Shown here: positions 10,179 through 18,936 of the stretch, one piece after another
Layout of the letters: each line of letters opens with the position of its first letter
Numbering within the stretch: the stretch's first letter is position 1
DNA from: an uncultured Flavobacteriaceae bacterium
GTDB lineage: Bacteria; Bacteroidota; Bacteroidia; Flavobacteriales; Flavobacteriaceae
DNA: 64,000 nucleotides
Direction: 5' to 3'
Assembly (NCBI GenBank): GCA_947494205.1
Contig: CANLUH010000015.1
Coordinates: 1 to 64,000, forward strand
Notes under the pieces: generated by a model
Databases searched by the model: none
What the model saw: the letters and a program-made list of their open reading frames with translations, nothing else
What the model was told of the DNA's origin: nothing
Translations under genes and position numbers: made by a program

Positions 10179-11015
10179 TTAAAGATCTCTTGTTTTTAAT
10201 AGTCTATACGATAGAAATATAAATAAAGTAGTCCAAGCTAGTACAATTACTATTTGATACCAGTGTACAGCATAATCGAAATTAAATTTTTCTCCTACTT
10301 GATTTGCAATCTCTTTAACAGCACCAAGTCTAGTAAATGGCTCCATAATTAAATTAGACATAGATTCTAGAGGGAAAAATTGAGTAATAGAACTTGCTAT
10401 GTCTTTTGTGCTCTCAAATTGAAATGTAATAAGTCCGTATGCAATTTTTTCAATAACATACCATACAAACAGAAAACCTAGCGCAAACGCTGAACGCTTT
10501 ATTAGTATTCCTAAAAATAAACAAAAGGAGAAGAAGCCTACCAGTTTAATAAAAAATGCTAATAAGTATTCTAAATCTGAAAATACATGATAGGTTTCTG
10601 TTATGCTAGAAAACCCATAACCTAAAAATAAAGAAACAATAAATACAAAAAGTGTAGATATTAGAGAAAAAACGGCTACCGTTATAAATTTTGAAGCTAT
10701 AAATTCTTTCTTACTTAAACCATCTATTAAATTTTGTTTAATGGTTTTATTACTATACTCATTAGCCATCATAGATACAATAACTATCGCTAAAAAGAAT
10801 TTTAGAGACGCAGCGATGTAGGTATTAAAATGCCAGATATAAGGGAAATTAAAAATGCCTTGTTCGGCTAAATGAAACTTTATTGGGCCTATGTCAAATT
10901 TTATTGCAGCTATTAAAGCTATACAAGTTAGAAGAATAAAGTAAGCTAGTATTAACACTTTACTGGCTCTATTATTCCAAAGTTTTATGAATTCTATATT
11001 TAAAAGTCGTAACAT
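10179..11015 (-). CDS. ABC-2 type transporter permease
   Basis: 278 residues with about six hydrophobic spans, including an N-terminal span after IEFIKLWNNRASKVL and a final span ending in YRLLKTRDL. The layout is that of BcrB/NatB-like ABC-2 permeases of the inner membrane. It follows the ATPase gene by 29 bp on the same strand, so the two probably form one exporter. The substrate cannot be read from sequence; relatives move antibiotics, lipids, sodium or peptides. Confidence 0.88.
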   Translation of the reverse strand: MLRLLNIEFIKLWNNRASKVLILAYFILLTCIALIAAIKFDIGPIKFHLAEQGIFNFPYIWHFNTYIAASLKFFLAIVIVSMMANEYSNKTIKQNLIDGLSKKEFIASKFITVAVFSLISTLFVFIVSLFLGYGFSSITETYHVFSDLEYLLAFFIKLVGFFSFCLFLGILIKRSAFALGFLFVWYVIEKIAYGLITFQFESTKDIASSITQFFPLESMSNLIMEPFTRLGAVKEIANQVGEKFNFDYAVHWYQIVIVLAWTTLFIFLSYRLLKTRDL

Positions 11016-11044
11016 TATATTGATTGGTTTTAGATTGATGATTC

Positions 11045-11941
11045 TTAGTTGTTGTCTGTAAGTTGAAGAAATTGTTCTTCTAAACTTTCCTTACGCATTA
11101 CTAAATGCGATAAGTAAATACCTTTGTCTACTAATTGCTTATTAAATTCTGAAGCAGACATTGGTTTGTTTAAGAAGGCGGTAATTAAATCATCTTCTAT
11201 TTTTACCTCATTAATTGCACTATGCGTTTCTAAAAAGGCTTTTAATTTATTAGAATCATCGCATTTCAACTCAAAGAAACCATTACTTGAAATCATTTCG
11301 TCTACACGGCCAGAATATAATTTTTCTCCCTTTCTAAGTACTACAACATGAGAGCATACTTTTTCTACTTCGTCCAACAGGTGAGAGGCTAATAGTATGG
11401 TTGTACCATTACTAGCAATGTCTCTAATAATCTCTCTAATTTGATGAATACCTTGTGGATCTAAACCATTAGTTGGTTCATCTAGAATTAGTATTTCAGG
11501 ATCATTTAAAAGCGCAGAAGCGATAGCTAAACGTTGCTTCATTCCTAAAGAGAAGGTTCTAAATTTACTATCCTTTCTTTCTAATAAGCCGACAACTTCT
11601 AGTTTCTCGTCTATTTTAGAATCGTCTATACCTTTTATTTTACAAACTAACTTTAAGTTTTTGTAAGCTGTCATGTAAGGATAAAAATTTGGACGCTCTA
11701 TAATGGCGCCAACCTTTTTTAAAGCATCATGCGTTGTTGCATTACCTTCAAACCATTGAAATTCTCCAGAGGTTTTATTTACAACATTTAAAGCAATACC
11801 AAGTGTAGTAGATTTTCCACTACCATTGGGTCCTAAAATGCCATAGACATTGCCTTTTTTTATAGTAAACGATAAGTCTTTTACAGCTGTTAAATAGCCA
11901 TATTTTTTTGTTAGGTTATTAATTTTTAGAATGGTTTCCAA
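11045..11941 (-). CDS. ABC transporter ATP-binding protein, BcrA/CcmA type
   Basis: 298 residues. Walker A GPNGSGKST at residues 37-45, signature SLGMKQRLAIASALL, Walker B ILILDEPTNGLD and the switch histidine in LLASHLLDEVE are all intact, so it should hydrolyse ATP. The C-terminal 80 residues are the regulatory extension usual for exporter ATPases paired with ABC-2 permeases. It is encoded directly upstream of such a permease. It is not obviously GldA, since the gliding genes gldF/gldG are not next to it. Confidence 0.93.
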   Translation of the reverse strand: METILKINNLTKKYGYLTAVKDLSFTIKKGNVYGILGPNGSGKSTTLGIALNVVNKTSGEFQWFEGNATTHDALKKVGAIIERPNFYPYMTAYKNLKLVCKIKGIDDSKIDEKLEVVGLLERKDSKFRTFSLGMKQRLAIASALLNDPEILILDEPTNGLDPQGIHQIREIIRDIASNGTTILLASHLLDEVEKVCSHVVVLRKGEKLYSGRVDEMISSNGFFELKCDDSNKLKAFLETHSAINEVKIEDDLITAFLNKPMSASEFNKQLVDKGIYLSHLVMRKESLEEQFLQLTDNN

Positions 11942-12010
11942 GATGTAAGTTTTTTTTGATTGATTTTAAAGTAAGACGACTAGTATTAAATTTTGTTACA
12001 ATTTATAAAT

Positions 12011-12043
12011 AAAAAAGCATTCTTAAATAAAGAATGCCTTTTA
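12011..12043 (-). terminator. Rho-independent terminator after the lipoprotein gene
   Basis: The arms GCATTCTT and AAGAATGC form an 8-bp stem with a 5-base loop, flanked by A-runs that become a U-tract on the minus strand. It lies between the lipoprotein stop at 12068 and the ABC ATPase start at 11941, separating the two units. Confidence 0.7.
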
Positions 12044-12067
12044 AGATAATTCTATTTTATAACTCCT

Positions 12068-13063
12068 TTAATTAGTTACAGAGTGTATTAATTCTTGTAA
12101 TTCTTCAATAGTACCATTACTAATATCTACATTAAAAACATCATCTCCAGATACGGTAATATCTAAGCTTCCAAAGTGTAAATAGTTGTTATTATCTGTA
12201 GTTATAGCAATTAAGGTCGCATTTAAGCCTAATGGTATTGAACCTGAAAAGGTTCTTAAAATATTTTGATTATTATCTAAAGAATTAATCGTTATTGCAG
12301 AAGGAAAATCGTCTATAATCATCCAAAGCATACAATTCGAGTAATCTGTAACATTAGCAACACTTACTTCAAATTGAGTTCCTGTTTCTCCAGCCATATC
12401 GTAAAGAACATCACAGTTACTTAAACCTTGTTCTAAGTTAAAGATATTAAAGGTATTATTAGAAACTGAGCTTTCAGACGAATTACTTAATTCCCAGTCT
12501 ACAGCTGTACGCGTATCAGAAATTCCACAATTACCAAGATTGCCTACTGCCGTAATACATTGTCCTATGTAATACTGCATTTGGTCTTCGAAACCAGTAA
12601 TGTCTGTTTGTATAGGTATAGAAGCAGATAAACTTCCATCTATAGCGTTTATTCTTCCTTCATTTTCGTCTTTAAATATTAAATAGAAACTACCGCCAGT
12701 GACTAATAATTGCCCGTTAGATATTGTTTGAGCATTACCTCTTACAATATTTTCTACGGTAAGGAACTCTGTTAAATGAGCAGTTATTGGTGTTGTAATA
12801 GTTGTATTGTCTGGAGCTATAAAAGCATTAGGTTGAACTGTAATTATAGTGCCATCCATCCCAGTAATAGTATTCATTATGGAATGATCTGTTATAGTAA
12901 AAATTTGCTCCTCTGGTCTAAGTGTATTCACTACATCTTGAGTAGATGCAAATTGGTCTGCATTAATGTTGGGAACAGTTGGAGATTCTGAGTTTAAAGA
13001 GCATCCTAAAGTTAATAGCGTAATCAAGAGTGCTAATAAAGCATAGTTTGTTGGTTTTTTCAT
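12068..13063 (-). CDS. Lipoprotein of unknown function
   Basis: 331 residues. The N-terminus is a lipoprotein signal with lipobox LTLGC, so Cys21 should be lipidated. The rest is rich in beta-forming and Asn/Thr/Ile residues. Around residues 60-160 it has an ITGMDGTIITVQPNAF segment and a SFYLIFKDENEGRINA segment, resembling the ZU5/carboxypeptidase-regulatory-like front of many Bacteroidota outer-surface lipoproteins, though that is only a resemblance. Cysteines at several positions (GQC, GNCG, SNC, NCM) may form disulphides. It is a single gene with its own terminator, located between the peptide module and the ABC exporter. No enzymatic motif was recognised. Confidence 0.8.
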   Translation of the reverse strand: MKKPTNYALLALLITLLTLGCSLNSESPTVPNINADQFASTQDVVNTLRPEEQIFTITDHSIMNTITGMDGTIITVQPNAFIAPDNTTITTPITAHLTEFLTVENIVRGNAQTISNGQLLVTGGSFYLIFKDENEGRINAIDGSLSASIPIQTDITGFEDQMQYYIGQCITAVGNLGNCGISDTRTAVDWELSNSSESSVSNNTFNIFNLEQGLSNCDVLYDMAGETGTQFEVSVANVTDYSNCMLWMIIDDFPSAITINSLDNNQNILRTFSGSIPLGLNATLIAITTDNNNYLHFGSLDITVSGDDVFNVDISNGTIEELQELIHSVTN

Positions 13064-13238
13064 AGTATTAATTTTTTTCTTTTTAATAAGATGAAAAAAT
13101 CACATAATAGTTGCGTGTGGATGTAATTTAATTGTAATTTTTTTTAACAGATTGTAGTGTAAATACGTCTTTATTTAACCTTTAAAAACTTTTAACAAGT
13201 TAGACTAATAATTGATTAATAGTTAGTTAATCTAAAAA

Positions 13239-14102
13239 TTAGAATGTTGCTTTTCTAGTATCTGCTAAGTCGTAAAAAAATCTAAAACCGGTATAATATT
13301 CTTTAAGAGTAATTACAATGTCTTTTGTTATAGCTAACTGTTTTTCTGTAGCTGTGTCTTCAGCATTAATAGTTATAAGTTCTTCTTCGTAATGCCCTAT
13401 GTAGCCTTCTAAAGATTGATTGTTAGATAAGAAGTTAAGTGCTATTTTAGAACTGTAAGTTAAGCCATTATCTGAATAAGCTAAAGCTTTTAGAGCTTTA
13501 CATACTAATAATAAATCGTATTTATTTGTTGCATCTAACATAACAGCTTCTATTGCTTCTATTGTGGCTGGAGATAAATTATAAGCTACATTACCAAATT
13601 CTGAGCATCTTAAAATAGTATCTAGTTTTGTTTCTACAGTAGCTTTATTTTGTGTTAAGAAGTGATTTGCAGTTAAATCTAATTTGCTCTTCTGTACTGC
13701 TTTAAAACTTGATTGTTTTAAATTCGCAATTAAAATTAACATGGAAACAATTTGATTGTTTTCGGTATCTTCTAAATAGACTTCTTTTAATATAGTTTCA
13801 TAACTATTAATTAAATCGATGTATTCTGAATTAAAACGTGTTGGATTATATTTTTTAACTAAAGTTGAAAATTCTAAAAAAGCTAAAGGTCTTTTTTTTA
13901 ATTCTGAAATTGAAGGTGTTTGATTTATAAAATTTAAAAAGACATCATTTTTTTGTGTTTCTGAATTGTATAATTCATATAATACACACGATTGCATTGC
14001 TAAAGCGATATTTCCTTCTTGTATAGATTGATCTAATACTGAAGCATTCCATTGCTGTACGTTTTTAAGAATGGGCAATAGCTGAGGAGGGGCAGATGTC
14101 AT
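13239..14102 (-). CDS. Helical protein of unknown family, partner of the DUF6895-like protein
   Basis: 287 residues, almost entirely alpha-helical by composition. There is no signal peptide, membrane span or catalytic motif that I recognise, and I cannot assign it to a family. The ATG at 14102 lies inside the end of the upstream gene, giving a 38-bp overlap in another frame, which suggests translational coupling and joint function. Features seen: an N-terminal PPQLLPILKNVQQW segment, a central SEFGNVAYNLSPATIEAIEAV region and a basic end DTRKATF. It is the last gene of the three-gene peptide module. Confidence 0.82.
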   Translation of the reverse strand: MTSAPPQLLPILKNVQQWNASVLDQSIQEGNIALAMQSCVLYELYNSETQKNDVFLNFINQTPSISELKKRPLAFLEFSTLVKKYNPTRFNSEYIDLINSYETILKEVYLEDTENNQIVSMLILIANLKQSSFKAVQKSKLDLTANHFLTQNKATVETKLDTILRCSEFGNVAYNLSPATIEAIEAVMLDATNKYDLLLVCKALKALAYSDNGLTYSSKIALNFLSNNQSLEGYIGHYEEELITINAEDTATEKQLAITKDIVITLKEYYTGFRFFYDLADTRKATF

Positions 14103-15024
14103 TAGTTTGAGTATTTAAATATTGGTATTCTAAGGTGCAAGCAAAAAGACCAACTAATGTTGGGTGATAATTACGTTTAAAGCGTTCTGCGGAGTCTAAA
14201 ATTATATTATTGTCAAAATCTTCTAAAACATAACGACTTACAAAATCGCCAGCATCTTGTTGCGAGTTCAAATAGTGGTCCCAGCATACACGATGTAAAT
14301 TAAAATCACGGTGTTTTAAAATATGACAACTAATAAGGAGTTCCCCTAATAAATCCCAATCTCTTTTATGTGCATAAACACCTGTTAATGCTTGTACATA
14401 AGATTGTGTTTCTTTTAATTTATCAGCTATTAAAGAAGAAATATCCCAATCACCAAAGTCTGATAAAAAGAATAATATATGAGTCGTTGCATAAGCATCC
14501 ATAATACGATTAAAGGGAATACTGGGCATATAAAATAGACTAGATGTTTTATATAACATCTCCGTATCGTGCATTTTATGTTTGAAGTTTCCTTTTTCTA
14601 AAAAGTACTTAAAATCGATATGGTTCCAACTGGTACGTTCTATATGCTCAACATAATCGAAACGTAATAAGTTTTCAATAATCTTTCTGTGTTTCTCTAA
14701 ATTAATACCAACCTGAGCTAAAGACACATAAACTGTTATATAGAAAGGGAATAATGTAAGATTCTTTTGCATATTAAATTCATAATCCTTGCTTGTTGCA
14801 ATTTCATGAACAAAATTAGTAATCTGTATAACTCTAGGGTCATTTTTAAATTCTGGGCATTTGGATATAATTAGTAATGCTAATGCTAATTCTCCAAAGG
14901 CTTTTTTTTCGTCTGTAATACCAGTTTGTTTAGAAGCATCGTAAGGTTCTAATTTAAAATAATTCAGGTTTTGAATAATCCAATCTAGACTTTTATCTAT
15001 ACTCTGTACTAAACGATTTTTCAT
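14065..15024 (-). CDS. DUF6895-like helical protein
   Basis: 319 residues without signal peptide or membrane spans. It begins with a SLDWIIQNLNYFKLEPYD segment and an AFGELALALLIISK helix, and has a central AYATTHILFFLSDFGDWD motif. These are the features I associate with the DUF6895 family, mostly known from actinobacterial proteins of similar length, some near natural-product genes. The assignment is from memory and should be tested. Several His residues (H141, H176, H247, H256 regions) could bind metal, but no known active site is visible. It lies 77 bp after a 51-codon gene, separated by a strong terminator, and overlaps the following gene by 38 bp. Its role may be handling or modifying the small peptide; this is inference. 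Confidence 0.8.
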   Translation of the reverse strand: MKNRLVQSIDKSLDWIIQNLNYFKLEPYDASKQTGITDEKKAFGELALALLIISKCPEFKNDPRVIQITNFVHEIATSKDYEFNMQKNLTLFPFYITVYVSLAQVGINLEKHRKIIENLLRFDYVEHIERTSWNHIDFKYFLEKGNFKHKMHDTEMLYKTSSLFYMPSIPFNRIMDAYATTHILFFLSDFGDWDISSLIADKLKETQSYVQALTGVYAHKRDWDLLGELLISCHILKHRDFNLHRVCWDHYLNSQQDAGDFVSRYVLEDFDNNIILDSAERFKRNYHPTLVGLFACTLEYQYLNTQTNDICPSSAIAHS

Positions 15025-15053
15025 TCACTAAGTTTAACTGTTATAATAGACTT

Positions 15054-15093
15054 TAAAAAAAAACCTACTTTACTTAAAAGAAAAGTAGGTTTT
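15054..15093 (-). terminator. Strong terminator between the peptide gene and the DUF6895-like gene
   Basis: Arms at 15060-15071 and 15082-15093 pair as AAAACCTACTTT/AAAGTAGGTTTT with a 10-base loop, and the minus-strand transcript continues into at least six U. It would reduce read-through from the peptide gene into the two larger genes, a layout often used to express a peptide more strongly than its partner enzymes. Confidence 0.8.
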
Positions 15094-15100
15094 GCTTTTA

Positions 15101-15256
15101 TTAGCTAGATACTGCAAAGTTTTTGTGAACCACAAATTCGAATTCTACAGTTTTAGCAGCAGAAGCTTTTTCAGATGCAGCGTTAGCTAAATCATCTAAA
15201 TTGTTTATTCCGTTGTCTTTTAATGCCTTTAAAAGGTCTTCTTTTGAAAAACTCAT
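15101..15256 (-). CDS. 51-residue peptide, possible RiPP-type precursor
   Basis: A short frame of 51 codons plus TAA. It starts MSFSKEDLLKALKDNG, continues through an acidic amphipathic helix rich in Leu, Asp and Ala (NNLDDLANAASEKASAAK) and ends TVEFEFVVHKNFAVSS, a beta-prone tail. A helical acidic leader with a distinct short C-terminal core is the general shape of ribosomally made peptide precursors, but there is no Gly-Gly or Gly-Ala cleavage site and only Ser in the tail, no Cys. The gene has a TATATTTG promoter box 32 bases upstream and its own terminator, so it is very likely transcribed. No classical modification enzyme (LanM, radical SAM, YcaO, ATP-grasp) lies nearby. Alternatives are a small adaptor or regulatory protein. 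Confidence 0.65.
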   Translation of the reverse strand: MSFSKEDLLKALKDNGINNLDDLANAASEKASAAKTVEFEFVVHKNFAVSS

Positions 15257-15287
15257 AATAAATTGTTTTTTAAGGTTAATACTAACA

Positions 15288-15320
15288 CAAATATATATAG
15301 AATACTTTTATCTCTTACAA
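15288..15320 (-). promoter_or_regulatory. Promoter of the 51-codon peptide gene
   Basis: Minus strand: TTG (15320-15318), 22 bases, then TATATTTG (15295-15288), matching the Bacteroidota -33/-7 consensus with slightly long spacing. The ATG at 15256 is 31 bases downstream. Confidence 0.5.
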
Positions 15321-15350
15321 GTGTTTCTACCTGTTTTAATTTTAGTTATT

Positions 15351-15378
15351 TCTAAAAAAAATAAGGGCTCTTATTTTT
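15351..15378. terminator. Short AT-rich hairpin with T-tracts on both sides
   Basis: AAAAATAAG and CTTATTTTT pair around a GGCT loop just upstream of the peptide promoter. It could act as a second bidirectional terminator insulating the peptide module from the preceding gene. Confidence 0.4.
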
Positions 15379-15399
15379 GAATTTGGGTTATAAAAAAGT

Positions 15400-15431
15400 A
15401 AAAACCACTAAAAAATAATTTAGTGGTTTTA
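15400..15431 (-). terminator. Rho-independent terminator after the pRiA4b ORF-3-like gene
   Basis: Arms AAAACCACTAAA and TTTAGTGGTTTT form a long stem, followed by U-rich sequence on the minus strand, 24 bases past the stop at 15455. Confidence 0.7.
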
Positions 15432-15454
15432 AAGTATGTTATAAGTGAGAAATC

Positions 15455-15961
15455 TTAATTCCAATTCTCATTGAAATCTAAATTATCGTAATCGTTAATA
15501 TCAAAATCGTCATCAAAATCGTCGTCACTTTCAGCTTCAAATAATTTTTCTGGTGCGTTTTCAGGAACTTGTCCTTGTACAAACATTAAATTAGGGTAGT
15601 CTACACTTTCATTTTCTTCTGCAATTTCAGCAAGTTCAACAAAAAAGGTCCACATGTTTAAAAAATCGTAAACATAAATTAGTTTTGTTTGTGCTTCATG
15701 TACTGTATCATCTAAAGCCGTCTCATTCATTAAACGCAATTCGTTTCCACTTTCACTCATATCAAATAACGAAATTTCTTCGCCTTGATTCCATTCATCA
15801 TCACTAATGTAAAATGAAGCCATTTCTGTTCCATCAAAACCAAAGGACTGCGTAATAATATTATGCAAATCTTCTAATGTATCTGTTTCTCGGATTTCTA
15901 AGTCACGAAAAATATCCTCATCGGTATCGTTGTCAAGAATGACTCTAAATCTATAAATCAT
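15455..15961 (-). CDS. Plasmid pRiA4b ORF-3-like (IS1096 passenger TnpR-like) family protein
   Basis: 168 residues, acidic. It opens MIYRFRVILDNDTDEDIFRDLEI-like, then LEDLHNIITQSFGFDGTEMASFYISDDEW, the fold start of the pRiA4b ORF-3-like family. A YVYDFLNMWTFFVELAEI segment matches the family's central YDFGD.W.H.V.L pattern. The C-terminal 30 residues are an Asp/Glu/Asn tail. Despite the name, chromosomal members are common in Bacteroidota and no transposase is present here. Function is unknown. A TATCTTTG box lies at 15982-15989, just after the ctaA stop codon. Confidence 0.8.
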   Translation of the reverse strand: MIYRFRVILDNDTDEDIFRDLEIRETDTLEDLHNIITQSFGFDGTEMASFYISDDEWNQGEEISLFDMSESGNELRLMNETALDDTVHEAQTKLIYVYDFLNMWTFFVELAEIAEENESVDYPNLMFVQGQVPENAPEKLFEAESDDDFDDDFDINDYDNLDFNENWN

Positions 15962-15981
15962 AAATTAAATTAATTGGTGCG

Positions 15982-15989
15982 CAAAGATA
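15982..15989 (-). promoter_or_regulatory. -7 promoter box for the pRiA4b ORF-3-like gene
   Basis: Minus strand TATCTTTG, a full TAnnTTTG match, 20 bases before the ATG at 15961 in the 37-bp gap after ctaA. No clear -33 box is visible. Confidence 0.35.
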
Positions 15990-15998
15990 CTAAGTCTT

Positions 15999-17045
15999 TT
16001 ATATCTTTTCAGAAATAAAGATAGAATTACGTCTGTTTTCTAAATATACGTAAAATTGAATTCCAAATAAAATAGTTGCAATAACTAAATGTATAGGTTG
16101 CGAAAGGAAAGGAAAGTCAAAATAGTACATTGCAATACCAGTAAAGACTTCTAAAATAATACAAGCCATCACTAGATTAATTTTCTTGAACCCCAAATTT
16201 AACTTCCTGTTTCTATAAAATAACCAAGCATTTAAAGCAAAAACAAGAATAGAAAACGAGCGGTGTATGTAAAATTGTAGTGTTGGGTTTAGTAACCATA
16301 GGTCTTTTGCATAGCCAATAGTTTTTACTTGCTCGTCTACAAATTGGCGTACTTGTGTACCAATAACTATTTGTATTAATGTAAGTATAATGCCAAATAG
16401 TAATATGTTTCTAAAGGTTTTATCTTGTGTTTGTGTTTTAAAACTTGTTTTTGAAGCATAAATAAGATAGAGAATAATAGCAACGATAACTAAAGCCATC
16501 ACCATGTGTATGGTTATCTTGTATGGTGCTAAATTAGAATCTACTACTGTTTTACCAAGCCATGCTTGAAACGCTAAACAGAATAAGTTAATAACAGCAA
16601 GTATGGTTATCCATTTACTTTTTCGCCAAAACCAGAATGAGAATATGGCTAATAATAATGTTGGTATACCAGATAAGGCGCCAAACAATCGATTAATATA
16701 TTCTACCCAAGTATGGAGAGGGTTATAAGTTGCATAATCGTGTTTTGTATAAGCTTCCCAGTTGGTTGTATTGAGTGTGCTATTCGATGTGAAATCGGTT
16801 TTAGCAACTAAAAGCGCTTCGTTTTTAATAATAACAATGCCCTTTTTATACTCATGATTGGGTTTAAATTCTAATTGAGAGGCTTCTGTTGGCGGTATAT
16901 AATACCCAAAACATTTAGGCCAATCTGGGCAGCCCATTCCAGAGCCTGTCATCCGTACAACCGCTCCAGCTATTATTACAAGATATATGGTAACTAAAGC
17001 TGTTTTGGCTATCGTTCTGTAATGCTTTTTTATAAAGTTTCTCAT
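15999..17045 (-). CDS. ctaA: Heme A synthase (COX15/CtaA family)
   Basis: 348 residues with about eight membrane spans. It converts heme O to heme A for cytochrome c oxidase in the inner membrane. Seen: SGMGCPDWPKCFG near the N-terminus, the HTWVEYINRLFGAL helix with the conserved Glu and Arg, and later histidines in KITIHMVMAL, FYIHRSFSIL and QPIHLVIATI, which match the four heme-ligand histidine helices of the family. An extra loop around residues 60-100 between the first two spans is common in Bacteroidota members. The ATG overlaps the previous gene's TGA as ATGA, so translation is coupled. Confidence 0.93.
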   Translation of the reverse strand: MRNFIKKHYRTIAKTALVTIYLVIIAGAVVRMTGSGMGCPDWPKCFGYYIPPTEASQLEFKPNHEYKKGIVIIKNEALLVAKTDFTSNSTLNTTNWEAYTKHDYATYNPLHTWVEYINRLFGALSGIPTLLLAIFSFWFWRKSKWITILAVINLFCLAFQAWLGKTVVDSNLAPYKITIHMVMALVIVAIILYLIYASKTSFKTQTQDKTFRNILLFGIILTLIQIVIGTQVRQFVDEQVKTIGYAKDLWLLNPTLQFYIHRSFSILVFALNAWLFYRNRKLNLGFKKINLVMACIILEVFTGIAMYYFDFPFLSQPIHLVIATILFGIQFYVYLENRRNSIFISEKI

Positions 17046-17428
17046 TCTTTCCGAATCTTTAATTCTTCATTTTTGTTTTCAACTAAAAAAGAGAGAATTA
17101 GTTTTAAGTCTTTATTTGTAATCTTAAATAATTCTTCTTTTTCTACACCTTCAATTAGTTTAAAAGCTTCTATAGTGTCTTCAATATCATTAATTAATGA
17201 AGGTCCTTCTTCAATAGCGCTGAAACCGATACACTCGTTCCATTTTTTTAATATTTGAATGTATTTGGATTTACCTTCTTTGAAATTATTAAAAAAAGTA
17301 TTTAAAATATATTCAAACTCATCATTATGAATAACAAGTCTTTGCTTAGTAGTTTCAATAATTATGAAATCTTGAAAAACAGGATATTCAATCACTTTAC
17401 TTGCACCTGCGGTGCGGAACTCATTCAT
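17042..17428 (-). CDS. Conserved-looking hypothetical protein between cca and ctaA
   Basis: 128 residues, soluble, charged, with no recognised motif. It starts MNEFRTAGASKVIEYPVF and ends in a Lys/Glu-rich helix ENKNEELKIRKE. It begins directly after the cca stop codon and overlaps the start of ctaA by 4 bases, so it is part of that operon. The composition and clean fit between two genes support a real protein; function is unknown. Confidence 0.75.
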   Translation of the reverse strand: MNEFRTAGASKVIEYPVFQDFIIIETTKQRLVIHNDEFEYILNTFFNNFKEGKSKYIQILKKWNECIGFSAIEEGPSLINDIEDTIEAFKLIEGVEKEELFKITNKDLKLILSFLVENKNEELKIRKE

Positions 17429-18859
17429 TTATGCTACAGTTAAACCTAAAGCTTTTCCTTTTTCTAACATTAAATTAAAAGCAGCCTCATGTTCGTTTGG
17501 GATATCGCCTTCTAATATGGCTTCTTTTATAGCTTCTTTAATAACACCTATTTCGCGAGAGGGTTTTAAATTAAAGGCTTTCATTATTTCTTCTCCTGTT
17601 ACTGGGGGTTGGAAATTACGAACACTATCTTTAGCTTCTACTTCTATAATTTTTTCTCTTACAATTTTAAAGTTGTTATGATACTTTCTAAACTTTTTAG
17701 GGTTCTTAGTTGTAATATCGGCTTCACAAAGCATCATTAAATCGTCTACATAATCTCCTGCATCGAAAACTAAACGTCGTACAGCAGAATCTGTTACAGT
17801 ATCTTGAGCCAAAACTATTGGTCTAGAACTCATAAATACTAGTTTCTGTACAAATTTCATTTTTTCATTAAGTGGCATTTTTAAACGCTTAAATAAATGG
17901 TAGACCATTTTAGAACCTTCAAATTCATGTGCATGAAAGGTCCAACCTACTTTTTTGCTAAAACGTTTTGTTGGCGCTTTCCCAATATCGTGTAATAAGG
18001 CAGCCCAACGTAACCAAACATCATCTGTATGTTTAGAAATATTATCTACAACTTCTAGTGTGTGGTAAAAGTTGTCTTTATGTTTTTGGCCTTCAACTTC
18101 ATCAATTCCTTTTAAAGCCGTTAATTCAGGTAAAATATGCTTAAGTAGTCCTGTTTGTTCTAATAAAAGGAAACCTACAGAAGGGATTTTACTACTTAAA
18201 ATTTTATTAAGCTCTACAACAATACGTTCTTTGGTAATAATCTGTATACGCTCGTTATTTCTAGTAATAGCGTCTAACGATTCTTTTTCTATTATAAACC
18301 CAAGCTGAGTTGCAAAGCGAATACCACGCATCATACGTAAAGGGTCGTCACTAAAAGTTATGTCAGGGTTTAAAGGTGTACGTATAATTTTAGCGTTTAA
18401 ATCTTCAACACCATTAAAGGGGTCTAGTAGATTTCCAAAATTAGCTTCAGATAGGTCTAAAGCTAATGCATTAATACTAAAATCACGTCGGTCTTGATCA
18501 TCTTGTAAAGTACCGTTCTCAACAACTGGATTTCTGCTATTCTCTGTGTAAGATTCTTTTCTGGCACCTACAAATTCAATTTCAACATCATTATGGCGTA
18601 GCATGGCAGTACCATAGGTTTTAAAAACTTGTACTTTTGGTTTGTTGGGTAAGTTTTTTGCTACTTGCTTAGCTAATGCAATACCACTACCTACAGCAAC
18701 AACATCTATATCTTTTGCATCGCCACGTTGTAATAAATAATCTCTAACAAATCCTCCAATAACATAACAATCTAAAGATAATTCTGCTGCAGATTTAGAA
18801 ATGATTTGAAATATATCGTTTTGTAGGGCGTCTTTGTAATTCATTTGTATGCTTGCCAT
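17429..18859 (-). CDS. cca: CCA-adding tRNA nucleotidyltransferase with HD domain
   Basis: 476 residues. The nucleotidyltransferase head shows [20 protein letters not shown] with the DxD metal pair, and the [11 protein letters not shown] motif. The neck follows ([17 protein letters not shown]), then an HD phosphohydrolase region (HTLEVVDNI ... [10 protein letters not shown] near residue 290). It completes or repairs the 3' CCA end of tRNAs in the cytoplasm. ATG 18859 is chosen because [13 protein letters not shown] precedes the first helix; a second Met at residue 6 is also possible. The next two genes follow without gaps. Confidence 0.95.
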   Translation of the reverse strand: MASIQMNYKDALQNDIFQIISKSAAELSLDCYVIGGFVRDYLLQRGDAKDIDVVAVGSGIALAKQVAKNLPNKPKVQVFKTYGTAMLRHNDVEIEFVGARKESYTENSRNPVVENGTLQDDQDRRDFSINALALDLSEANFGNLLDPFNGVEDLNAKIIRTPLNPDITFSDDPLRMMRGIRFATQLGFIIEKESLDAITRNNERIQIITKERIVVELNKILSSKIPSVGFLLLEQTGLLKHILPELTALKGIDEVEGQKHKDNFYHTLEVVDNISKHTDDVWLRWAALLHDIGKAPTKRFSKKVGWTFHAHEFEGSKMVYHLFKRLKMPLNEKMKFVQKLVFMSSRPIVLAQDTVTDSAVRRLVFDAGDYVDDLMMLCEADITTKNPKKFRKYHNNFKIVREKIIEVEAKDSVRNFQPPVTGEEIMKAFNLKPSREIGVIKEAIKEAILEGDIPNEHEAAFNLMLEKGKALGLTVA

Positions 18860-18936
18860 AATACTATAACATTAACGTTATTTAGGGCTATTTAATTTCT
18901 TAATATTAAGTATTCGTGAATTCGTGGCTAAACACG

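Noticed and set aside
9697-10182. 161-codon plus-strand ORF
   Set aside because: It lies antisense over the start of the 1105-residue T9SS protein and the gap next to it; the product has no family-like features.
10179-11941. ABC pair as the gliding motility transporter GldA-GldF-GldG
   Set aside because: Only one permease is present, with BcrB-like layout, and no GldG-type gene follows.
15455-15961. IS1096 passenger / plasmid-type gene as a sign of a mobile element
   Set aside because: No transposase, terminal repeats or target duplications are seen, and this family is common on Bacteroidota chromosomes.
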